Shown piece by piece: positions 9,461 to 16,295 of a stretch of 21,399 nucleotides of DNA. The stretch's first letter is position 1, and every line of letters starts with the position of its first letter. The DNA is taken from NCBI GenBank assembly GCA_029259995.1, contig JAJDEC010000128.1, positions 1-21,399 on the forward strand. The letters are read 5' to 3'. The position numbers and the translations under genes were made by a program. This DNA is from Phycisphaerae bacterium (GTDB lineage Bacteria; Planctomycetota; Phycisphaerae; UBA1845; UTPLA1). The notes under the pieces were generated by a model. That model made no database searches. It saw only the letters and a program-made list of their open reading frames with translations, and was not told where the DNA came from.

Positions 9461-10090
9461 ATGAGCGACTACGACGTATCGCGAACTTCGGGAACATGCT
9501 TCAAGACGGGACATGTCTTCTCGGAAGACGAATCCTTCTACAGCGTCATTCTGGAGACGGATACGGGGTTCGAGCGGCGCGACTATTCGACAGACGCCTG
9601 GGAAGGCGCGCCGGACGATTCCGTCTGCCATTTCAAGACACGCATGCCGAGAAAAGAAGCGCCTCGAAAGACATTTGTCGACGATGCCGTGCTCCAGACT
9701 TTTTTCAATCGGCTGGAAGCGACGACGGAGCCCGCCAAGCAGCGATTTCGATTCGTTCTGGCGCTGATTCTGCTGCGCAAGCGAATCCTCCGCTATGAGA
9801 ACAGCCGACGCGAAGGCGATGGCGAACTCTGGATCATGCGGCAGATCGGCGATCGCAAGCGCCACGAAGTCTATAATCCGGGACTCAGCGAAGACGAAAT
9901 CGGCGAAGTCACGAGCCAGCTTGGCTCCGTGCTTCACGCGGACTTCGCTGACGATTCGGACGACGCAGAGAGTGAATCGATCGACGAGACTGGAGTCAGC
10001 GAGTCTCCGTCAGATTCGACGGACGCCGCCGCGACGGAAATCGAGCCGACGGACTCGACGGATGAGATTCGCGAAGAGGCGCACTCATGA
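9461..10090 (+). CDS. Conserved hypothetical cytoplasmic protein with acidic tail
   Basis: From ATG 9461 the protein is 209 residues (MSDYDVSRTSGTCF...). An in-frame ATG at 9389 would add 24 residues of ordinary-looking sequence; I prefer 9461 because what I recall of the family starts at this point, but the choice is not certain. There is no signal peptide or membrane segment. The N-terminal ~70 residues contain Cys13, an aromatic-rich stretch and a second Cys near 57; the middle is basic and helical (RFRFVLALILLRKRILRYE). The last ~50 residues are strongly acidic with many Ser, Asp and Glu. It resembles planctomycete hypothetical proteins but has no assigned function. Its stop overlaps the next gene's ATG by 4 bases, making it the first gene of a three-gene unit with the lipoprotein and RDD protein. 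Confidence 0.82.
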   Translation: MSDYDVSRTSGTCFKTGHVFSEDESFYSVILETDTGFERRDYSTDAWEGAPDDSVCHFKTRMPRKEAPRKTFVDDAVLQTFFNRLEATTEPAKQRFRFVLALILLRKRILRYENSRREGDGELWIMRQIGDRKRHEVYNPGLSEDEIGEVTSQLGSVLHADFADDSDDAESESIDETGVSESPSDSTDAAATEIEPTDSTDEIREEAHS

Positions 10091-11160
10091 TGATGCGACA
10101 AACACGATTCTACGCGCTCGCCATGTTCTTCCTGCTGGCCTTCGTCGTCGGATGTCCGCAGCCGCCCGAGCCGCCGATTATCACGGGGCCCGAACCACGG
10201 ATTGAACGCGCACGAACAGATCAGGAAATCCTGGACACGATCCGCGCCAACGAAGCCAAGCTGAATCGCGCGCTCTGGTCGTCCAATGTCGCCGTTGTCG
10301 CCCACATCAACGACAGGAAAGGCGACGAACACACGTACAACCTCGAAGGCACAATGCTTTTCCAGCGGCCTCGCAATTTGCTCATCAACCTTCGCCCCGG
10401 CATCGGCGACAACGTCATGCAGGTCGGCTCCAACGAAACGGAATACTGGGCATGGATCGAGCCGGAGCTGTCCCAGATGTGGTGGGGCCGCCACGAACAC
10501 GCCGGCAAGGCGTGTGCAGATGATGTCTTCGTGAACCCGAGCGAGCTCGTCGCCGCCATGGGCATCGGTCTGCCGCGCGACATGATCGGTCCGCTGCGCA
10601 AGTCGGGGAAGCATTCCGATCTGCTGCATTACGGCCGTCAGAATGAAGACGGCGCTTATCAGTTGACGCAGGAATATCGCGTGATGCGCGAACCGCCTTA
10701 TCTCGTGAATGTCGTCATCTTCTATGACGAATTTGGTCGCAAGGCGATGACGGCGTCCTTGGACGATTTCAAAGCCGCGTGGGAAGGCGGCCCCCTGATC
10801 GCGCACAAAGTCAGCGTGATCTGGCCGTTGGATAAGAACAAGCTCAGCCTGAAAGTCGGCAGCTTCAAGAATTTCGACGAAAGCAAGATCAAGGCAAACG
10901 CATTTGCCCGCCCCATCGATTCGCCACCGCTGCCTGCGGGTGTTTTCGCCAACATGAGCCAGGTCGACGCCGCGTGTGATCGACCCGGAAATCCCGCCCG
11001 CTCTGCCGTCGAGCCGACGGGTTGGAATGATGACGGAACGCCCTTCTATGACTCTGTCGATCCGAGATACGACGCCGCAAGCGATCCGTATTACGGGGCT
11101 GATGAGGAGGTCGGCGTCGATACGAACGATGCATCGGCGCAATCGCCGGAGGCGCCGTGA
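10087..11160 (+). CDS. LolA-like lipoprotein
   Basis: The 357-residue product begins with three in-frame ATG codons (10087, 10090, 10093) and has GAGG seven bases upstream of the first. A signal peptide ends in a lipobox (AFVVGC, Cys23), so it is probably a lipoprotein. The following segment (LDTIRANEAKLNRALWSS..., EGTMLFQRPRNLLINLRP, NETEYWAWIEPE) fits the half-barrel LolA/LolB-type fold found in outer-membrane lipoprotein-sorting relatives: an N-terminal helix, then strands carrying the 'fRP..l' motif. The C-terminal ~60 residues are low-complexity and acidic. It overlaps the genes on both sides by 4 bases (ATGA and GTGA), which suggests coupled translation and linked function. Whether it really carries lipoproteins is not shown by the sequence. 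Confidence 0.82.
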   Translation: MMMRQTRFYALAMFFLLAFVVGCPQPPEPPIITGPEPRIERARTDQEILDTIRANEAKLNRALWSSNVAVVAHINDRKGDEHTYNLEGTMLFQRPRNLLINLRPGIGDNVMQVGSNETEYWAWIEPELSQMWWGRHEHAGKACADDVFVNPSELVAAMGIGLPRDMIGPLRKSGKHSDLLHYGRQNEDGAYQLTQEYRVMREPPYLVNVVIFYDEFGRKAMTASLDDFKAAWEGGPLIAHKVSVIWPLDKNKLSLKVGSFKNFDESKIKANAFARPIDSPPLPAGVFANMSQVDAACDRPGNPARSAVEPTGWNDDGTPFYDSVDPRYDAASDPYYGADEEVGVDTNDASAQSPEAP

Positions 11161-12872
11161 GACAGGAATCGCTCGAGAATTTTCATCCGTCCGTCCGGCG
11201 TCTGCCGTGTCTCCTCGTCGCGCTGTGCGCGATCGTGACGGCGCAATCGCCGGCGGCGGCCGACTGGGCGCCCAATCAACTGCGCATCGCGGGATCGGAC
11301 GAACGTGTCTGGGTGGTCGCGGCGTCAAAGGCCGACGGCGACAAGCTGCCCGAAGTCCGCTTCTGGTTTGCGGCCTTTGACGATAAGGGATCGGCGCCGG
11401 CGTTTCCCGAGCCGTCGCGATATCTGCCCCCCGTCACGGGCGATCCGATCGTCGCCGCGTCCGACAAGTCGGCACTTCGAGTACTGTTTGCCGATTTATC
11501 CCTTTGTCGATATGAAACGACGCGACTGCCAGCGACGGATGCGCTTTACAACTCACAATCCGCCCAATACCCGCTCGCGTTCGCCGGCGACGCATCCAGG
11601 GATGTGTCCTGGTTTCTCGTTGACGAGACCGCCGTGCGCGAGGCAACCTCGCAGGCTGCGAGTCGGCCCGTCAAGGACGCTGCAACTTCTCGACCGACAT
11701 TGTCAGCGGACAGTCTCGTCCTGCTTCGACTGGAGCGCGGATTCTGGACTTCCATCCATGTTCCGCCATTCATCGCCGGCTACGAGAATTATCGCATCGC
11801 CGCGCGCGACGGTTCGCTGCATGTTTTCTGGCACGACAGGTCGGCCGGTCGAATTGACTTCGCATCGCGATCTGACGACACGTGGAGCGATCGGTCAACG
11901 GCAGTTTCGCGAAACGACATCGATCGCTTCTGGGCTGGTTCGACACGAACGGGGCCTGTGCTCCTGATCGCAAGTCCGGCGGCAAAATCAGATCAAGTCA
12001 CTTTGTCGCTTGCCCAGCCGGCTGTCGGAAAATGGACGATTTCCAATCCGATCCGGCCCGGCAGCAAGCAGCTTTCGGTCCCGCGGGATCACATCGAAGC
12101 GGCATTCGCCGGCGATCGTCTTGCAATCGCCTTTCTGGAAGACGACAAGATCCGATTCGGATGGAGCGACATCAGCGCCTCGCCGACGATTCGACTGTCG
12201 ACGCTTTCGAACGCCGTACCGACGGATGGCTCGGAGCAACAGGGATGGCGCAGTCTGATTGAGACGGTCGTTCTGCTGCTCGTTATCTCAATTGTCCTTA
12301 TCACTCGACAACAACAGATTCAGACGCCGGCTGCCGTGCCCAAGGGATACATCCTCGCGTCCATTTGGCGCCGATTCGTCGCGACGCTGATCGACTTGAG
12401 CCCGGCACTGATGATCACTTACCTGATATACGGAGACACACTGAGGCCCGTGTTTCAGATGGCGATCCAGTCAGCGTCAGAATCGATCGCCCCCGACGCC
12501 GCCGTGGCCGCGAAAATGGAAAAAATACGCCTTCTCGCCATCGCAATCTACGGCGGCTGGTGCCTGCTGCTGGAAAGCTTCAGACACACGACACTCGGCA
12601 AGCGCATCATGAATTGCCGCGTTCTCAGCGCAGACGGTTCGGCACCGACGGGCCGGCAGATTCTCGTTCGAAACATCATTCGGATCCTGATCGTCGGCCT
12701 GGGACCATCCGGCATCCTCGTCACATTCATGCTGATGGCGATGTTCAGTGTCAATAAGCAACGACTCGGCGACATCATGGCGAGTACCATCGTCGTGCAA
12801 CCCGCGCCACCGGATATCGAGGATGTGTCGTCCAGGCCGTTCGACGACGACATGTCGCCGGACGATCGCTGA
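11157..12872 (+). CDS. RDD-domain membrane protein with large extracytoplasmic N-terminal region
   Basis: This 571-residue protein starts at GTG 11157 inside the GTGA overlap with the previous gene; GGAGG lies four bases upstream. A signal peptide (PCLLVALCAIVTAQSPAAA-D) is followed by ~325 residues predicted outside the cytoplasm. These contain repeated aromatic strand-like segments (LHVFWHDRSAGRIDFASRSD) that suggest a beta-propeller, with low certainty. A membrane segment comes at ~366-384 and then a C-terminal RDD domain (~400-555) with hallmark pieces WRRFVATLIDL, TLGKRIMNCRVL and QRLGDIMASTIVV. RDD proteins are multi-pass membrane proteins, some implicated in ion transport; no substrate can be inferred here. 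The fusion of a sensor-like ectodomain to RDD is notable. Confidence 0.86.
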   Translation: MRQESLENFHPSVRRLPCLLVALCAIVTAQSPAAADWAPNQLRIAGSDERVWVVAASKADGDKLPEVRFWFAAFDDKGSAPAFPEPSRYLPPVTGDPIVAASDKSALRVLFADLSLCRYETTRLPATDALYNSQSAQYPLAFAGDASRDVSWFLVDETAVREATSQAASRPVKDAATSRPTLSADSLVLLRLERGFWTSIHVPPFIAGYENYRIAARDGSLHVFWHDRSAGRIDFASRSDDTWSDRSTAVSRNDIDRFWAGSTRTGPVLLIASPAAKSDQVTLSLAQPAVGKWTISNPIRPGSKQLSVPRDHIEAAFAGDRLAIAFLEDDKIRFGWSDISASPTIRLSTLSNAVPTDGSEQQGWRSLIETVVLLLVISIVLITRQQQIQTPAAVPKGYILASIWRRFVATLIDLSPALMITYLIYGDTLRPVFQMAIQSASESIAPDAAVAAKMEKIRLLAIAIYGGWCLLLESFRHTTLGKRIMNCRVLSADGSAPTGRQILVRNIIRILIVGLGPSGILVTFMLMAMFSVNKQRLGDIMASTIVVQPAPPDIEDVSSRPFDDDMSPDDR

Positions 12873-12958
12873 GCCCTTGACGGTCTGGGGCCGAGCCTTG
12901 AATCCGCGGTGCGGAAATCGGGACCTGGACCGATGCCCGGAAAACTGCCGGTGTTTTG

Positions 12959-12967
12959 TGCTAGACT
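12959..12967 (+). promoter_or_regulatory. Possible extended -10 promoter for the zinc-ribbon gene
   Basis: TGC followed by TAGACT (12962-12967) resembles an extended -10 element matching the TATAAT consensus at 4/6 positions. No good -35 lies upstream. It would give a leader of about 73 bases before the ATG at 13047. This is a weak call. Confidence 0.3.
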
Positions 12968-13046
12968 TTCTGCAGACAATGCACCCAACACATTGCATGC
13001 CGATCGTGTCTGGCCTACTGAACGTCGAGACGCGAGGAACGGTGAC

Positions 13047-13781
13047 ATGACGCGACATTGCCAGAGTTGCCGACACGCCAATACCGAATGGGCGCAGTAT
13101 TGCGCGCAATGCGGGGCGCCAATTGAAGCGCCGCCGATCGCGGCCCCGACGGCAGTTTCGGCGAGCGCGCCGGAATTACCGACGCCCGCAATCCCGGGCA
13201 AACCCCGCTCCGGGCGCCGCCTCATGTGGATTGCAATCGTCCTCTTGATGGGCATGGGCTGGTTCTGGGTCGTGGTTCCGCCGAGCCGTCGCCAGCATAC
13301 GCCTCGTGTTCACGTGTCACACGACGCGATTGCCTTGCCCGCGCAAAACAACACGCCGGTTCCGCAAACGAAAACGGCAAGATCCTATCGCGTCGACAAC
13401 GATCTCGCGGACGCCGTCTTCGCGCTGCTTCGTCCGAGCCACGTCCCCATCGTCGTTACGCGACTCGATGACGACTACCTCAGAGTCAAAGGGACCACCG
13501 ACGAGATCGCCGCCATTGATCGATTCGTCGACGAATTGCGTTTGGAGCGTCACCACTTCAAAGGAAAATCGCTTGAGACGTATCAGCTGCCATCGGACCA
13601 GGCGGCCGCACTGGAATCGGCGTTGAATCACGCCAAACAGCGGATTCATGTTCGCCGCGACGGATCAACACTGCGCGTGCGCGGGACGCCTTCGTTGCAC
13701 GAAGCGATTCGAAATCTCATTCCGTTTCTTCGTCCGCAGATGCAATCGATGGTGGACATCAGCGAGCCCCGAAGGTACTAG
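13047..13781 (+). CDS. Zinc-ribbon membrane protein with two secretin-N-like modules
   Basis: From ATG 13047 (AGGA nine bases upstream) the protein has 244 residues. An upstream in-frame GTG at 12909 would add 46 residues lacking protein-like character and is rejected. Residues 5-22 form a zinc ribbon (C5-x2-C8 and C19-x2-C22), expected in the cytoplasm. After an Ala/Pro linker a single membrane segment spans ~59-77. The exported part contains two similar modules, ~112-168 and ~177-230, each of the form YxLPxxxAxAL...V.RxxxxLRV.GT.....I..F...LR. This resembles the short N-domain/NolW modules of secretins. No function is assigned. Its stop shares the CTAG at 13778-13781 with the convergent gene. 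Confidence 0.8.
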   Translation: MTRHCQSCRHANTEWAQYCAQCGAPIEAPPIAAPTAVSASAPELPTPAIPGKPRSGRRLMWIAIVLLMGMGWFWVVVPPSRRQHTPRVHVSHDAIALPAQNNTPVPQTKTARSYRVDNDLADAVFALLRPSHVPIVVTRLDDDYLRVKGTTDEIAAIDRFVDELRLERHHFKGKSLETYQLPSDQAAALESALNHAKQRIHVRRDGSTLRVRGTPSLHEAIRNLIPFLRPQMQSMVDISEPRRY

Positions 13782-14236
13782 TCGAACTGCGATTCGGCGT
13801 CATCAATACATGGGGATCCCGTTTTCTTCGCGCGACGCCGCGCCGCCCGCAATTCCCTCGTTCGAGATTCGTGATACACGAGCGCCGCTTTCGCACGTCG
13901 ATCGCCGGCGCGAATCACGCGATATCTCGCGTGGATTCGACTGGCGAAATCCTGGATCAAAGAGAATGCGGCGGTCCAGTCCTCACCCACGACGCGCGAC
14001 TTGCTGAAATCGAACAACACGCCCATCGGGAAATCGTCGTCACAGCATCGAATGAACAGCGACAGGAATCCCGCCAGCGATTCGACGGAGGCGGATTCTC
14101 CGATCGGCGATACCCACACGAAGCCGCGCGACGACGCGGAGAAGTTCCAGTGACGCAAGACGTAATCACTTTCAGCGAAGGCCGTCGCTTCGTGACGTAG
14201 TCGGTCCAGCGCGTTGTCGATCGGTTCTGCGGCCAT
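13778..14236 (-). CDS. Hypothetical protein, possibly STAS-like
   Basis: The 152-residue protein starts at ATG 14236 with GGAG three bases upstream, which is close spacing. No signal peptide or membrane segment is seen. The middle part (FPMGVLFDFSKSRVVGEDWTAAF) has the strand-then-helix pattern of STAS-like proteins, a guess from pattern only. The C-terminal ~35 residues are rich in Arg and Lys (RTRELRAARRRAKK), which could bind nucleic acid or be disordered. Its stop codon overlaps the convergent zinc-ribbon gene's stop in the palindromic CTAG. I do not recognise a named family. Confidence 0.65.
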   Translation of the reverse strand: MAAEPIDNALDRLRHEATAFAESDYVLRHWNFSASSRGFVWVSPIGESASVESLAGFLSLFIRCCDDDFPMGVLFDFSKSRVVGEDWTAAFSLIQDFASRIHARYRVIRAGDRRAKAALVYHESRTRELRAARRRAKKTGSPCIDDAESQFD

Positions 14237-14563
14237 AGACTCCGTTTACAATGTTTGACGAATCAGACGCACACAGGCAACGTCAATTCGGCTTGGCACG
14301 GCGAGACAGCATTCAATAGACACGGTTCGTGCCGATAGGCGAGTGCGCGGTTGAATTGGGGGCGGATCGGATTCGATTGTCTGCTTTACGCGTCAGGGCC
14401 ACGGAAACTATCGGCCACGACGGCGCACATCGGATTCTGCCGCGATCGGACATTGCCGGATGTGCGCAATTTCCCCCGGAACACATGACGCGTTGCGCAA
14501 CGTTGACTACCATTCAGCGTGCCGATTGAGATAACAGGGCGCGACAGACTGAGGAAACGCAAT
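14237..14563. other. Intergenic region between divergent hypothetical and hydrolase genes
   Basis: No gene is supported in these 327 bases, which must hold promoters for both flanking genes. A 12-base perfect palindrome CGTTGCGCAACG lies at 14491-14502, and a -35-like TTGACT starts at 14503, one base beyond it. A -10-like GATAAC (14530-14535) sits 21 bases past the TTGACT, which is too far for a normal sigma-70 promoter. I cannot place either promoter with confidence. Confidence 0.5.
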
Positions 14564-15358
14564 ATGAAGAACCAGACAGGACGTTTCAGGCGACGCCATC
14601 GCGGTTCAATCCTCTGGATTCTCTTCGCGCTGCCGGTTCTTGGCGCGGCGGACTGCAGCGGCGGATTCAACCTGCGATTGCCAGATCCCAACGTGCGCAT
14701 CATTGCTTTCGGTAGTTCGACAACGGCAGGTCCGTCGACGATGCAATACGTTGACTACCTGCCGGATCTCCTGAGCGAACCGGCGAACGCATTCGCCAAC
14801 GAAGGTCTCGGCGGCGAGACAACCACAGACGGCGTGCCCCGTCTGCAAAGCCTGCTGGACGCGGAATACTTCCCAAATGCAGACACGCTGATCTACTGGC
14901 AGGGCGGAAACGACGTGATCGACTTCATCCAGGCCCATGATCCGTTGATCGCGATTTCTCCGAACAGCGGGCTTTATCTGTTCAACACGGAGCTGCAGGC
15001 GCTACTGGAAACTGTCGACGCAAACCTCCGCGCCGCCATCAATGCCGGGAAGTCATCAGGACTCAACGTCTATCTCGCGACGTTTTACTTCATTCCTGAG
15101 GAAATCTTCGACTGCGCGGCGACGCCGCTCGACGTCATTTTCCCGTTGCAGGCCGCCGTCGCCAACGACTACATCGAGAAGTTGAATCAACGCATTCGCG
15201 ACGTCGCGGCGGCCGAAGGCGCCACGCTCATCGATATCGCCGCACTTGATGCAACGCTTCGCGCCGATCTTGCGAACTACTTCAACTGCAATCACTTGAG
15301 CGCGATCGGAAACCAAATCGCCGCCCAACGCATTGCCGAAGTGCTACAAGGCAATTGA
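14564..15358 (+). CDS. Secreted SGNH/GDSL-type hydrolase-like protein
   Basis: From ATG 14564 (GAGGA eight bases upstream) the protein has 264 residues. It begins with a basic region and hydrophobic signal sequence ending near GAAD-C; a Cys follows, but Asp before it makes a normal lipobox unlikely. SGNH blocks are visible: AFGSSTT (nucleophile Ser52), NEGLGGETT (block II Gly, ~82-84), WQGGNDV (Asn116) and FNCNHLSAIG (His244). The usual Asp three residues before the catalytic His is Asn241 here. The family hydrolyses esters of lipids or carbohydrates; no specific substrate can be named. It stands alone, with its own leader and a palindrome-rich region downstream. Confidence 0.84.
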   Translation: MKNQTGRFRRRHRGSILWILFALPVLGAADCSGGFNLRLPDPNVRIIAFGSSTTAGPSTMQYVDYLPDLLSEPANAFANEGLGGETTTDGVPRLQSLLDAEYFPNADTLIYWQGGNDVIDFIQAHDPLIAISPNSGLYLFNTELQALLETVDANLRAAINAGKSSGLNVYLATFYFIPEEIFDCAATPLDVIFPLQAAVANDYIEKLNQRIRDVAAAEGATLIDIAALDATLRADLANYFNCNHLSAIGNQIAAQRIAEVLQGN

Positions 15359-15674
15359 TCGATCTGTGCTCGAATGCTCATTTCTCCCTGTCGGAATGAT
15401 CCGGCAGAAACGGCCTGCGTCGATCGACGCATCCTCGCGTCCGTCGACCATTTGTCGGCGCTGCGCCCGACAACCATGACCGATGGGTTACCGGGCGGGC
15501 GATGAGGACGCCATATCCCGGATGGCTTTGACTCGACAGGCGTGAAAATCGGACATGGCCCGGAAAAGTCCATGAAACGAGGGCAGATTGGGCCGGTTCG
15601 CGGGTACGGATGATAGATCCGGCAATCCCTCTCGCGATGCGAGCCATGATGACCTGCATTCTTGACATATTGCG

Positions 15675-15683
15675 TGGTATAAT
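15675..15683 (+). promoter_or_regulatory. Extended -10 promoter of the sigma factor/kinase operon
   Basis: TGG followed by a perfect TATAAT (15678-15683) is a full extended -10 element. A perfect TTGACA lies at 15662-15667, but only 10 bases upstream, too close to act as the -35 for this -10. Transcription would start near 15690, about 23 bases before the sigma factor ATG. It resembles a housekeeping rather than an ECF promoter, so the operon may not simply activate itself. Confidence 0.6.
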
Positions 15684-15684
15684 G

Positions 15685-15698
15685 CCCACATACGTGGG
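15685..15698 (+). promoter_or_regulatory. Inverted repeat at the transcription start of the sigma factor gene
   Basis: CCCAC-ATAC-GTGGG forms a 5-bp stem with a 4-base loop just after the -10 element. The only plausible ribosome binding sequence, GGGAG (15696-15700, 12 bases before the ATG), overlaps the 3' arm. It could be a protein operator at the start site or, if transcription begins at or before 15685, an RNA hairpin. Confidence 0.4.
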
Positions 15699-15712
15699 AG
15701 TCGATCACGTTC

Positions 15713-16291
15713 ATGGATACCACGCGGGTCTCATTGCTGCTGCGCATCAAGGATCGGGAGGACGGCGACGCCTGGCGAGAATTCGACGCCGTCTACCGGC
15801 CGATGCTGCGCCGATTTGCGTTGACCTACGGTGCCGACGCGACAGAGGCCGAAGACGTCGTGCAGCACTGCATGACGGCGATCCACCAACACATCGATCA
15901 ATTCGAATACGACCCGTCAAAAGGCCGATTCAAGGGCTGGCTGAAGACACTGGTCAACAATCGCATTCGCAACCTGATTCGAAAACGCAAGGAACGCATC
16001 GCCATGACGGGCGAATTCGCGTCCGTGAAGGCGAATACGGACGACGATCCGGAAGCAATTTTCGAGAGAATCTGGATGGACGAGCATCTCAAGCACGCCT
16101 TGAAGCTCGTCAGTCGGGAAGTCGAGGAGAAGACATTCAATGCGTTCGTCGACTATGTGATTCGCGAACGCCCCGTCGAGGAAATCTGCGCCGAACACGG
16201 CCTCAATGCGAATCAGGTCCACAAGAGCAAATATCGGCTTACGAAGAAACTCGCCGAGAAGATGGCCGCGCTGACCGGCGAAGAGAGCTGA
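15713..16291 (+). CDS. ECF-type RNA polymerase sigma factor
   Basis: The 192-residue protein has the two-domain layout of extracytoplasmic-function sigma factors. Sigma region 2 spans ~10-95, with ATEAEDVVQHCMTAIHQH and the basic GRFKGWLKTLVNNRIRNLIR, which binds core polymerase and the -10 element. Sigma region 4 spans ~125-185 with a helix-turn-helix (VEEICAEHGLNANQVHKSKYRL). No region 3 is present. The region 4 half is divergent, as in the planctomycete sigma factors paired with Ser/Thr kinases. It lies 4 bases upstream of such a kinase gene in the same direction, so the two are almost certainly co-transcribed. The kinase protein is the likely regulator; the promoters this sigma factor reads are unknown. 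Confidence 0.88.
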   Translation: MDTTRVSLLLRIKDREDGDAWREFDAVYRPMLRRFALTYGADATEAEDVVQHCMTAIHQHIDQFEYDPSKGRFKGWLKTLVNNRIRNLIRKRKERIAMTGEFASVKANTDDDPEAIFERIWMDEHLKHALKLVSREVEEKTFNAFVDYVIRERPVEEICAEHGLNANQVHKSKYRLTKKLAEKMAALTGEES

Positions 16292-16295
16292 GGCC

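Larger units (their letters stand above)
15359..15712. other. Palindrome-rich intergenic region upstream of the sigma factor/kinase operon
   Basis: No gene is supported here. Visible structure: a 16-base perfect palindrome TGCGTCGATCGACGCA (15416-15431); an inverted repeat TTGTCGG/CCGACAA with an 8-base loop (15452-15473) but no U-tract; a short hairpin CTCGC-GAT-GCGAG (15631-15643); a direct repeat of GATCCGGCA in the two halves of the region; and the promoter and leader hairpin listed separately. The first two may mark the end of the hydrolase transcript or protein-binding sites. Confidence 0.55.

Noticed and set aside
9934..11328. 464-codon frame antisense to the lipoprotein gene
   Set aside because: The sense strand has lipobox, ribosome binding site and tightly overlapping neighbours; the antisense product resembles no family.
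15452..15473. Inverted repeat as terminator of the hydrolase gene
   Set aside because: The 7-bp stem is not followed by a U-tract and lies about 95 bases after the stop.
15662..15683. TTGACA and TATAAT as a normal -35/-10 pair
   Set aside because: The spacing is only 10 bases, incompatible with a standard sigma-70 promoter; the -10 is better read as an extended -10 element.
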